Assembly (NCBI GenBank): GCA_001274695.2
Contig: LARU01000002.1
Span: 1-64,000, forward strand
From: Azoarcus sp. PA01
GTDB lineage: Bacteria > Pseudomonadota > Gammaproteobacteria > Burkholderiales > Rhodocyclaceae
Direction: 5' to 3'
DNA: 64,000 nucleotides
Shown here: positions 18,155 through 26,249 of the stretch, one piece after another
Layout of the letters: each line of letters starts with the position of its first letter
How positions within the stretch are numbered: the first letter of the stretch is position 1
Made by a program: the position numbers and the translations under genes
The notes under the pieces: generated by a model
The model's database searches: none
Told to the model about the DNA's origin: nothing
The model's input: only the letters and a program-made list of their open reading frames with translations

Positions 18155-18984
18155 CCCCTCACGAGTACTGCCAGGACCGCGCCGCGAAGAGCGGTTCCAG
18201 CTTCTATTACAGCTTCCTGTTCCTGCCGCCCGAGCGGCGGCAGGCGATCATCGCGCTGTATGCGTTCTGCCGCGAGGTCGACGACGTCGTCGATGAGTGC
18301 AACGACGTGCAGGTCGCGCAGAACAAGCTCGACTGGTGGCGCCAGGAGATCGCCCGCGTATATGCCGGCAACCCGAGCCATCCGGTCGGGCTCGCGCTGA
18401 AGGACGTGCTGGGCCGCTTCAACCTGCCGCGCGAGCAGATGTTCGAAGTCATCGACGGCATGGAGATGGACCTGCGCCAGACGCGCTACCTCGATTTCAA
18501 GGGGCTGCAGCTGTACTGCTACCGCGCGGCGAGCGTCGTCGGCCTGCTCGCGGCCGAGATCTTCGGCTACCAGGACCGCCAGACGCTGAAGTACGCGCAC
18601 GACCTGGGCATCGCGCTGCAGCTCACGAACATCATCCGCGACGTCGGCGAGGACGCGCGGCGCGGGCGGATCTACCTGCCGATCGAGGACCTGCAGCGCT
18701 TCAAAGTGCCGGCGAGCCAGATCCTCGAAGGCCGCAGCGGCGACAACTTCCGCGCGCTGATGGAGTTCCAGGCCGAACGCGCGCGCACGTTCTACCACCA
18801 GGCGTTCGAGCACCTGCCGGCGGTCGATCGCAAGGCGCAGCGGCCGGGCCTCGTGATGGCGGCGATCTATCGCACGCTGCTCGACGAGATCGCGCGCGAC
18901 GGCTTCCAGGTGCTCGACCGGCGCACGTCGCTGACGCCGGTGAGAAAGCTGTGGATCGCCGGGTCGACGTGGGTGCGGGCATGA
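18151..18984 (+). CDS. hpnD: Presqualene diphosphate synthase HpnD
   Basis: A 277-residue squalene/phytoene synthase family enzyme that joins two farnesyl diphosphates into presqualene diphosphate. The first Asp-rich motif is FCREVDDVVDE (about residues 38-48). The second lies in NIIRDVGEDARRGRIYLP (about 160-177), and YCYRAASVVG is also typical. The start at 18151 is the third in a row of near-identical ATG contexts; only this one opens the full enzyme. The stop overlaps a 13-codon frame (18981-19022) whose own stop overlaps the GTG of hpnE. Confidence 0.93.
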   Translation: MTPHEYCQDRAAKSGSSFYYSFLFLPPERRQAIIALYAFCREVDDVVDECNDVQVAQNKLDWWRQEIARVYAGNPSHPVGLALKDVLGRFNLPREQMFEVIDGMEMDLRQTRYLDFKGLQLYCYRAASVVGLLAAEIFGYQDRQTLKYAHDLGIALQLTNIIRDVGEDARRGRIYLPIEDLQRFKVPASQILEGRSGDNFRALMEFQAERARTFYHQAFEHLPAVDRKAQRPGLVMAAIYRTLLDEIARDGFQVLDRRTSLTPVRKLWIAGSTWVRA

Positions 18985-19018
18985 CGCGCGGCGCGGCCGA
19001 ACCGGCAACGGGCGCAGC

Positions 19019-20374
19019 GTGACGCAACCGGTCGCGATCATCGGCGCCGGCTACGCGGGCCTCGCGTGCGCCGTCGAGCTCGCACGGCGGCACGTGCCGG
19101 TGACGGTGTTCGAGCGTTCGCACACGCTGGGCGGGCGCGCGCGGGTCGTCGCGAAAGACGGCTGGCGCATCGATAACGGCCAGCACATCCTGATCGGTGC
19201 GTACACCGAACTGACGCGCCTGCTGCGCCTGACCGGCGGCTCGCCGAAGCTGCTCGAACATCTGCCGCTGACGCTGCACACGCCCGGGCACCTGCACCTG
19301 CAGGCGGCCCGGCTGCCGGCGCCGCTCCATCTGGCGGTCGGGCTGCTGCGCGCGAGCGGGCTCGGCTGGGCGGACCGGCTCGCGATGCTGCGGCTGATGC
19401 GCGTCCTCAAAAAACAGCGTTTCCGCGTCGCCGCGCAGCTGACGGTCGAGCGACTGCTGCGCGACACGCGCCAGCCCGAGCGGCTGACGCGCCTGGTGTG
19501 GGAACCGCTGTGCGTCGCGGCGCTGAACACGCCGATTGCCGAAGCGTCGGCGCAGGTCTTCGCGAGCGTGCTGCGCGACAGCCTCGCCGCGGGCGCTTCG
19601 GCGAGCGAACTGCTGATCCCGCGCGTCGACCTGTCGGAGCTTTTCCCGGTGCCGGCGGCGCGCTATCTCGCAGTGCGGCGCGGCAAGCTGCGTACCGGCA
19701 CCGCCGTCGAGGCGATCCGGCCGGTCGCCGGCGGATTCCGTCTCGACGGGGATCCGGCCGACCAGCGCTACGCGCACGTCGTCGTCGCCGCCGCGCCACA
19801 TCATGCCGGCGCGTTGCTCGCCCCGCTCGACGGCTGCGACCGCCTCGCGGCGACGATCGATGCGCTGCCGAGCGAACCGATCACGACCGTGTACCTCGCG
19901 CTCGGCGAGCCGCTGCGACTCGCGCACGCGATGATCGGCCTCGCCGACGGCCCCGCGCAATGGGCGTTCGACCGCGGCCGGCTCGGCGGCCCGGCCGGCC
20001 TGATCGCGTGCGTGATCAGCACGCACGGTGAACACGAAGCGCTGTCGCGCGAAGCGCTCACGCTCGCAGTGCATGCGCAGCTCGAACGCCAGCTGCAACG
20101 CCGTCTGCCGGCAGCCGAATGGTCGCAAGTCATCACCGAGAAACGCGCGACGTTCGCCTGTCGCCCCGGCCTCACCCGCCCCGGCCCGCAAACGCCGATC
20201 GCCGGCCTGTGGCTCGCCGGCGACTATCTCGACGCGGACTATCCCGCGACGCTCGAATCGGCAGTGCGCTCCGGCGTCGCGACCGCGGCGCGCGTGCTGC
20301 AGGCGCTCGAGCCGCCGGCCTCGGTCCCCAAGCGAACCGCTATTGACGGGGCATCCCCACGCCGTTCGGGCTGA
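19019..20374 (+). CDS. hpnE: Hydroxysqualene reductase/dehydrogenase-type flavoprotein HpnE
   Basis: A 451-residue FAD-dependent amine-oxidase-like protein. The dinucleotide-binding motif is AIIGAGYAGLACAVELA (about residues 6-22) followed by the GGRAR loop. The C-terminal FAD motif is GLWLAGDYLDADYPATLESA (about 400-419). HpnE completes squalene formation by reducing hydroxysqualene. The start is GTG at 19019. The last 17 or so residues are not family-like: compared with the repeat copy at 21661 the gene has lost one base near 20328. The frame therefore misses its likely original stop (TATTGA) and runs into a REP-like repeat, which supplies TGA. Confidence 0.9.
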   Translation: MTQPVAIIGAGYAGLACAVELARRHVPVTVFERSHTLGGRARVVAKDGWRIDNGQHILIGAYTELTRLLRLTGGSPKLLEHLPLTLHTPGHLHLQAARLPAPLHLAVGLLRASGLGWADRLAMLRLMRVLKKQRFRVAAQLTVERLLRDTRQPERLTRLVWEPLCVAALNTPIAEASAQVFASVLRDSLAAGASASELLIPRVDLSELFPVPAARYLAVRRGKLRTGTAVEAIRPVAGGFRLDGDPADQRYAHVVVAAAPHHAGALLAPLDGCDRLAATIDALPSEPITTVYLALGEPLRLAHAMIGLADGPAQWAFDRGRLGGPAGLIACVISTHGEHEALSREALTLAVHAQLERQLQRRLPAAEWSQVITEKRATFACRPGLTRPGPQTPIAGLWLAGDYLDADYPATLESAVRSGVATAARVLQALEPPASVPKRTAIDGASPRRSG

Positions 20375-20486
20375 GCCCTTCGGCCTCGCTCAGGACCGGC
20401 CTGTCGAAGCCTTGGCAGCCAAGCACCGTTCGGGCTGAGCCTGTCGAAGCCCTGGCAGCGCCCTTCGACGAGCTCAGGGCGAACGG
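20294..20486. repeat. Left direct repeat: hpnE 3' end plus REP-like block
   Basis: About 193 bases that recur, roughly 90% identical by eye, at 21661-21854. The block opens GTGCTGCAGGCGCT inside hpnE. It then holds AGCGAACCGCTATTGAC, two REP-like arms beginning CCGTTCGGGCTGAGC, and the closing arm CCCTTCGACGAGCTCAGGGC ending in GAACGG. Together with the right copy it brackets the HEPN/nucleotidyltransferase module. Confidence 0.9.
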
Positions 20487-20559
20487 TCGCTCCAGCGTAC
20501 GTCAGGATCGTCGCAGCGGAGCCGATCAGATCGGAAACAATGGCGCCATGTTGGTCGCC

Positions 20560-20988
20560 TCAACCTGGGATCGGCCCGAGTGCCTCGACCGCAGCCTGCA
20601 GTTCCTGCGTCACCGCGAGGAGGTCGCTTACGAGCTTCGGATCCACGTCGAAACTGCCTTCGTACTCGGCAAGATTACGTTTGCCATGGCAGAGATCAAG
20701 GACGCGCCATTTGGCGGGCGCAAAGCCGATGGAGTGCGGCAGCGTCTGGAAGACCAGGTAGCGATTCTCGGACCGGTAGCCGTGCCAGCGCAGCGCCGCG
20801 AGCGCCAGAGCATGCGCGGCGTTGTATGCGAGATCGAAAGCGCTCTCGAGGCCCAGCGTCGGCGTGCGCGCATCGAGCAGCTTGCGCTTCGCGGATCGGA
20901 CGAGGCCGTCGAATTCGGCTTGGTTCGGCGGCTCGATCTTGAGCCCGCCTTTGCTCACCTTGGCGAGGTTATCCAGCGGGGAGCTCAT
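20560..20988 (-). CDS. HEPN-like protein, partner of a nucleotidyltransferase
   Basis: A 142-residue, mostly helical protein resembling HEPN-domain partners of minimal nucleotidyltransferases. Features are AFDLAYNAAHALALAALRW (about residues 50-68) and a KRNLAEYEG segment (103-111). Active HEPN nucleases carry an RxxxxxH/RNxxxH motif; here the position after R104-N105 is Tyr109, not His. Either nuclease activity is lost or this branch uses another arrangement. The start overlaps the end of the nucleotidyltransferase gene by 20 bases, so both are co-transcribed. The pair resembles MNT-HEPN toxin-antitoxin systems; whether it is functional is unknown. Confidence 0.6.
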   Translation of the reverse strand: MSSPLDNLAKVSKGGLKIEPPNQAEFDGLVRSAKRKLLDARTPTLGLESAFDLAYNAAHALALAALRWHGYRSENRYLVFQTLPHSIGFAPAKWRVLDLCHGKRNLAEYEGSFDVDPKLVSDLLAVTQELQAAVEALGPIPG

Positions 20989-21565
20989 GCTCGCCTCCTA
21001 TCAGAAAAATTTTCGGTTGCGCGAGCACCCGTAGAACGAAGTTGTTTCCCGCGCGGATCTTCTCGGTGAGTTCGGCCCGCGTGTAGAGCGTCGGGTTCAC
21101 CTTGCGCCCGAGCGTCTGCTCGGCCGTCGCCAGGCCTTCGAAAAGATCGGTGTAGCCGAGCTTGTTGGCAACCACCATCAGATCGATGTCGCTCGCAGCG
21201 GTATCGGTGCCTTTGGCGACCGACCCGAACACGAAGGCGAGCGCGATGCACTCGGCGACCGGCGCGAGCGCCGCGCGCAGCACATCGGCGAGCCCGACCG
21301 TCTTCAGCACGATCCCACGCAGTTCGGCAAAAACCGGGGACGCGGCATTGGCCTGGTAGTGCTTCTGGTTGCCGACGGCGGTGACGGTCACGAGATCGGC
21401 CCCCGCCAACTTCTCCAGCTCACGCTGCAGGGCGCCACGTCCGGTCGCGGTGAGGCGCAGGAGTTCGTTAACGTAGAACGAGCGGTCGGGCTGGCCGAAC
21501 AGCAAGCCGAGCAAACGTTGCTGCAGGCCCGAGAAGAGCGCATCCGCGACGGAAGTATTTATCAT
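20969..21565 (-). CDS. Winged-helix/nucleotidyltransferase fusion (MNT-type antitoxin candidate)
   Basis: A 198-residue protein. The N-terminal winged-helix DNA-binding part (about residues 1-75) includes LLFGQPDRSFYVNELLRLTA and ALQRELEKLAGADLVT. The C-terminal domain is a minimal nucleotidyltransferase with GSVAKGTDTAASDIDLMV (114-131); the G-S and D-x-D residues are present. In MNT-HEPN systems this enzyme AMPylates the HEPN partner. The fused DNA-binding domain suggests self-regulation. Twin palindromes lie exactly over and upstream of the start. ATG codons at 21565, 21571 and 21592 are possible starts; 21565 fits family length best. Confidence 0.8.
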   Translation of the reverse strand: MINTSVADALFSGLQQRLLGLLFGQPDRSFYVNELLRLTATGRGALQRELEKLAGADLVTVTAVGNQKHYQANAASPVFAELRGIVLKTVGLADVLRAALAPVAECIALAFVFGSVAKGTDTAASDIDLMVVANKLGYTDLFEGLATAEQTLGRKVNPTLYTRAELTEKIRAGNNFVLRVLAQPKIFLIGGEHELPAG

Positions 21566-21601
21566 CCCCATAGAAGGGATTGTAATCCCCATAAAGGGGA
21601 T
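21564..21601. promoter_or_regulatory. Twin palindromic operator-like sites upstream of the MNT gene
   Basis: Two 17-bp near-palindromes, ATCCCCATAGAAGGGAT (21564-21580) and ATCCCCATAAAGGGGAT (21585-21601), lie 21 bases apart centre to centre, two helical turns. They overlap the start region of the winged-helix protein and would suit an autorepressor. Confidence 0.7.
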
Positions 21602-21660
21602 TTTGTGGACAGGTATTGCAGTACGATGGCCCTGATCGGGACGTCGACATGGCGAAGTAC

Positions 21661-21854
21661 GTGCTGCAGGCGCTGGAGCCCCCGACCTCGGTCCCTGAAG
21701 CGAACCGCTATTGACCGGGCAAGCACCCACCGTTCGGGCTGAGCCCTTCGGCCTCGCTCAGGACAGGCCTGTCGAAGCCCCGGCAGCCAAATACCGTTCG
21801 GGCTGAGCCTGTCGAAGCCCCGGCAGCGCCCTTCGACGAGTTCAGGGCGAACGG
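21661..21854. repeat. Right direct repeat: duplicated hpnE 3' end plus REP-like block
   Basis: The second copy of the block at 20294-20486. It keeps an apparently original hpnE end: VLQALEPPTSVPEANRY followed by TGA. Copies of CCGTTCGGGCTGAGC and CCCTTCGACGAG follow. It is cut off from any hpnE coding sequence, so here it is only a relic. No gene is supported between 21566 and 21895. Confidence 0.9.
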
Positions 21855-21895
21855 GTGTGACGAGTTCCGGACGAACGGTTGTACTGATTGGCGCG

Positions 21896-22607
<712 letters not shown>

Positions 22608-22609
<2 letters not shown>

Positions 22610-23219
22610 GCTGCTGCGATCCATCGTGATCTTCTTCTTCGCAATAATGGTTTCAGGCGCTGCGCAGGCGGCAACGATACTGGTGTGGGGCGACAGCCTG
22701 TCGGCCGGCTACGGCCTGCGCCCGAAGCAGGACTGGCCCACCCTGCTGCAGACGCGCCTCGAACGCGAAGGGTTCCGCCACACGGTGATCAACGGCAGCG
22801 TCAGCGGCCAGACGTCCTCGGGCGGGCGCTCGCGCCTGCCCGCTGCGCTCGAGCGCCACGAACCGGACCTGCTGATCCTCGAACTCGGCGCGAACGACGG
22901 CCTGCGCGGCCTGCCGCCGCGCCTGCTGGCCGAGAACCTCGCGGCGATGATCGAGGCCGCGCGCGCCCACGGCACCCGCGTGCTGCTGATCGGCATGCAG
23001 ATGCCGCCGAATTACGGCCCCCCTTACAGGCAGCGCTTCGAGCAGACTTTCGCCGACGTCGCGCGCGAGCACAACGTGCCGCTGGTGCCGTTCCTGCTCG
23101 ACGGCTTTGCCGAGCGGCACGAGATGTTCCAGCCCGACGGCATCCACCCGACTGCCGAAGCGCAGCAGCTCATCGTCGACACCGTCTGGAAGCAGCTCGC
23201 GCCGATGCTGGAGGGATAG
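22608..23219 (+). CDS. tesA: GDSL esterase/thioesterase TesA
   Basis: A 203-residue exported SGNH hydrolase acting on acyl-CoA and other esters. A signal peptide spans about residues 1-21. The four SGNH blocks are present: VWGDSLSAGYGL (nucleophile S30), GSVSGQT, LGANDGLRG and DGIHPTAEAQQ with the catalytic Asp-His pair. The ATG at 22608 has GGAG six bases upstream (22598-22601). TesA is periplasmic in E. coli. Its start codon overlaps that of the divergent ybbA. Confidence 0.93.
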
Positions 23220-23262
23220 CCGGGGGGCGCGAGCGGCGCCCACGTCGCGCCGCCGATCGCCG

Positions 23263-24303
23263 TCAAACGATCCGCAGCAGCGGTTCGCCCGCTTCCATGC
23301 GGCCGATGACGCGGCCGTCGCTGCCCTGCTCCGCGCGGATCGCCGCGAGCACTTCGTCCACGGCTTCTGGTGCACACGCGATCAGCAGCCCGCCGCTCGT
23401 CTGCGGATCGGTGACGAGCTTGCGCTGCCACTCCGGCGCTTCGGGCGCGAAGCGGATCGCGTCGCCGTAGCTCGCCCAGTTGCGCGTCGAAGCGCCAGTC
23501 GCGACGCCATCGCGCACGAGGCGCAGCGCCGCGTCGATCGTCGGCAGCTCGCCGAACGCGACGTTCGCCGCGAGCGCCGAACCGCGGCAGATTTCGAGCA
23601 GGTGCCCGGCCAGGCCGAAGCCGGTGACATCGGTCACCGCATGCACGCCGTCCATGCCGGCCAAGTGCATCCCGACGCGGTTCAGGAGCGTCGTCCAGTG
23701 CACCATCGCGGCATAGTCGGCCTCTTCGAGCAGGCCTTTCTTGAGCCCGGCCGACAGGATGCCGATGCCGAGCGGCTTGGTCAGGATCAGCACGTCGCCG
23801 GCTCGGGCGCCGGCGTTGGTCTTGACCTGCGCGGGGTCGACGACGCCGAGGCCGACGAGCCCGTAGATCGGCTCGAGGACGTCGATCGAATGCCCGCCGG
23901 CGATCGGGATGCCGGCGTCGCGGCACACCGATGCGCCGCCTTCGAGAATGCGGCCGATGACTTCGGGCGGCAGTTTGTCGATCGGCATGCCGACGATCGC
24001 GAGCGCCATGATCGGCCGTCCGCCCATCGCATAGACGTCGGACAGCGCGTTGGTCGCGGCGATGCGGCCGAAATCGTACGGGTCGTCGACGATCGGCGTG
24101 AAGAAGTCGGTCGTCGCGACGATCGCCTGGCGGTCGTTGAGGCGATACACCGCGGCGTCGTCGGCAGTCTCGGTGCCGACCAGCAGCTCCGGCGGGACGA
24201 GGCCCGCCGGCGCATGCGCGAGCAGCTTCGACAGCACGGCCGGAGCGATTTTGCAGCCACATCCGCCGCCGTGGGAGAATTGCGTGAGTTTGATCTGATC
24301 CAT
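23263..24303 (-). CDS. selD: Selenide, water dikinase SelD (cysteine form)
   Basis: A 346-residue enzyme that makes selenophosphate from selenide and ATP. The N-terminal active-site loop is SHGGGCGCKIAP with Cys at 15 and 17 and Lys18, so this is a Cys rather than a selenocysteine version. TTDFFTPIVDDPYDFGRIAA and the Gly-rich AGGHSID are typical. The ATG at 24303 gives the usual family length. The divergent gene starting 56 bases away is the tRNA 2-selenouridine synthase, the user of selenophosphate. No selA, selB or Sec tRNA was seen in this window. Confidence 0.95.
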   Translation of the reverse strand: MDQIKLTQFSHGGGCGCKIAPAVLSKLLAHAPAGLVPPELLVGTETADDAAVYRLNDRQAIVATTDFFTPIVDDPYDFGRIAATNALSDVYAMGGRPIMALAIVGMPIDKLPPEVIGRILEGGASVCRDAGIPIAGGHSIDVLEPIYGLVGLGVVDPAQVKTNAGARAGDVLILTKPLGIGILSAGLKKGLLEEADYAAMVHWTTLLNRVGMHLAGMDGVHAVTDVTGFGLAGHLLEICRGSALAANVAFGELPTIDAALRLVRDGVATGASTRNWASYGDAIRFAPEAPEWQRKLVTDPQTSGGLLIACAPEAVDEVLAAIRAEQGSDGRVIGRMEAGEPLLRIV

Positions 24304-24358
24304 GGATTCCAGGGGGAGAAACGGTTGCCCGGCGCACACCGGCGCACCGCGACAACGC

Positions 24359-25456
24359 ATGAAAAAAGGCATTGCGACCGTAGCACAGCTGTCCGCCTTT
24401 GACGAGATCATCGACGCCCGCAGCCCGGCCGAATTCGACGAAGACCGCCTTCCCGGCGCGATCAGCTGCCCGGTGCTCGACAACGCGCAGCGGGTTGTCG
24501 TCGGCACGATCTACAAGCAGCAGTCGGCGTTCGAGGCGCGGCGCGTCGGCGCGGCGATGGTCGCCGAGAACATCGCGCATCACCTGAGGACGCGCTTTCA
24601 CGACAAGCCGAAGAACTGGCGGCCGCTGGTGTATTGCTGGCGCGGCGGCCAGCGCAGTGGCGCGTTCGTCACCTGGCTGCGGCTGATCGGCTGGGACGCG
24701 TGCCAGCTCGAAGGCGGCTACAAGACGTGGCGCCGCATGGTCGTCGCGGAACTCGAAGCGCTGCCGGCGCGCTTCGACCTGCGCGTCGTGTGCGGCGCGA
24801 CCGGCAGCGCCAAAACACGCGTCCTCGACGCGCTGGCAAAACTCGGCGCGCAGGTGCTCGATCTCGAGCATCTCGCCGCGCACAAGGGCTCGGTGCTCGG
24901 CGCGCTGCCGGACCGCCCGCAGCCGACGCAGAAATCGTTCGAAACCGAACTGTTCCGCAGCTTGCGCGAGCTCGACCCGGCGCGGCCGGTGTTCGTCGAA
25001 GCCGAAAGCCGCAAGATCGGCCGCATCCAGGTGCCCGAGGCGCTGATCCGGCAGATGCGCGCGAGCCCGTGCGTCGCGATCGAAGCGAGCCGCGCCGCGC
25101 GTCTCGAGTTTCTCGTGCGCGACTACGCGTATCTTGGCGACGACATCGCCGACCTGCAGCAGAAAATCGACTTCCTCAAAGGCCTGCAGAGCAACGAGAC
25201 GCTCGAACGCTGGAAAGCGCTCGCCGCGGCGCACGACCTGCCGACGCTGTTCGCCGAGTTCATCGAGCTGCACTACGATCCGCTGTACCGCCGCTCGCAG
25301 AACAGGAATTTCACCCGTTTTCCGACCGCGCCGGTCTTCGCCAGCGACGACCTGTCGTCGGCCGGCATCGACGCGCTGGCACGGCGGATACTCGCCGCCG
25401 CGGCGGCAGAGCAGCCCGAAGCGCCTACGCGGGTGGCCGATCCGGCAACACCGTGA
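24359..25456 (+). CDS. selU: tRNA 2-selenouridine synthase SelU/MnmH
   Basis: A 365-residue enzyme that replaces sulfur by selenium at the wobble 2-thiouridine of tRNA(Lys, Glu, Gln). The N-terminal rhodanese domain carries VYCWRGGQRSGA with the catalytic Cys93. The C-terminal part is a P-loop domain (CGATGSAKTRVLDAL, about residues 145-159). An earlier in-frame ATG at 24302 lies inside the selD start and lacks family similarity, so 24359 is preferred. It overlaps the 3' end of the convergent methyltransferase gene by 32 bases. Confidence 0.93.
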   Translation: MKKGIATVAQLSAFDEIIDARSPAEFDEDRLPGAISCPVLDNAQRVVVGTIYKQQSAFEARRVGAAMVAENIAHHLRTRFHDKPKNWRPLVYCWRGGQRSGAFVTWLRLIGWDACQLEGGYKTWRRMVVAELEALPARFDLRVVCGATGSAKTRVLDALAKLGAQVLDLEHLAAHKGSVLGALPDRPQPTQKSFETELFRSLRELDPARPVFVEAESRKIGRIQVPEALIRQMRASPCVAIEASRAARLEFLVRDYAYLGDDIADLQQKIDFLKGLQSNETLERWKALAAAHDLPTLFAEFIELHYDPLYRRSQNRNFTRFPTAPVFASDDLSSAGIDALARRILAAAAAEQPEAPTRVADPATP

Positions 25457-25991
25457 TGCCTTGCCCTTTGACGGCGCACACGCGCTGCACGACCGCCGGC
25501 CGCGGCCGGGCGACTTCGCCCTGCTCGAACGCGACGATCGTGTAATCGCCGGCGAGGCGTTCGATGAGTTCGCCGGGACGCAGCAGGAATTCCGGGTTGC
25601 CGGGCCTGCCGAAGCGCTCGTTGCCGAGCATAAAGGTTTCGTAGATCAGCACGCCGTCGGCGGCGAGGCCGTCGAGCAGCAGTCCGAGGCGCGGCCGGTA
25701 GAGATAATTGGTGACGACGATCGCGTCGAAGCACGCGGGCCCGTACGGCCAGTCGCCGCTTTCGAGGTCTGCCTGGGCAACGCTGACGCGCGGCTCGCCG
25801 GCGAACGTCGCCAGCGCCGCCGCGTCGCGGTCGACTGCCTCGACCTCCCAGCCGTGGCGGGCCAGCCAGCGCGCATGCCGGCCGCGGCCGCACGCGAAGT
25901 CGAGCACGCGCCCGCCGGCGGGGATCAGCGTCGCGAAACGCGCGACCCACGCCGAAGGATCGGCAACGGCTGAATCGGAGGAAGAGCTCAT
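25425..25991 (-). CDS. Class I SAM-dependent methyltransferase
   Basis: A 188-residue cytoplasmic protein with motif I VLDFACGRGRHARWLA (about residues 29-44) and the acidic loop VDRD. A motif-IV-like stretch is FDAIVVTNYLYRP, and the C-terminal half resembles TehB/tellurite-resistance-like methyltransferases (GVLIYETFMLGNERFGRP). The ATG at 25991 follows AAGGAA by 6 bases. The substrate is unknown. Its 3' end overlaps that of selU in a tail-to-tail arrangement. Confidence 0.85.
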   Translation of the reverse strand: MSSSSDSAVADPSAWVARFATLIPAGGRVLDFACGRGRHARWLARHGWEVEAVDRDAAALATFAGEPRVSVAQADLESGDWPYGPACFDAIVVTNYLYRPRLGLLLDGLAADGVLIYETFMLGNERFGRPGNPEFLLRPGELIERLAGDYTIVAFEQGEVARPRPAVVQRVCAVKGQGITVLPDRPPA

Positions 25992-26249
25992 CGGTTTCCT
26001 TTCTGTCGGTTTCGGGGCGCGGGCGGCATTGATTCTAGCCGGCACCCCGAGGCATGACGAGGCCTCTTCGGCGACGCGGCCGGTAGCGCGTTCAGAACCC
26101 GTTTCGGGCAGTCGACTCGGCCGCCCGTCCGGTTTATGCGTAACAATTCAGGGCAATAGCGCGCCCCGCCCCCGCCGCGGCAGGTAAGATCCGCCGACGA
26201 GCGCGGGCCATCCGTAGTTTCGATCCCGACTCACTCCGACGAAAACACT

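Noticed and set aside
20367..20490. Transposon terminal inverted repeats
   Set aside because: The arms belong to a REP-like family found at several unrelated gaps in the window, and no transposase gene is nearby.
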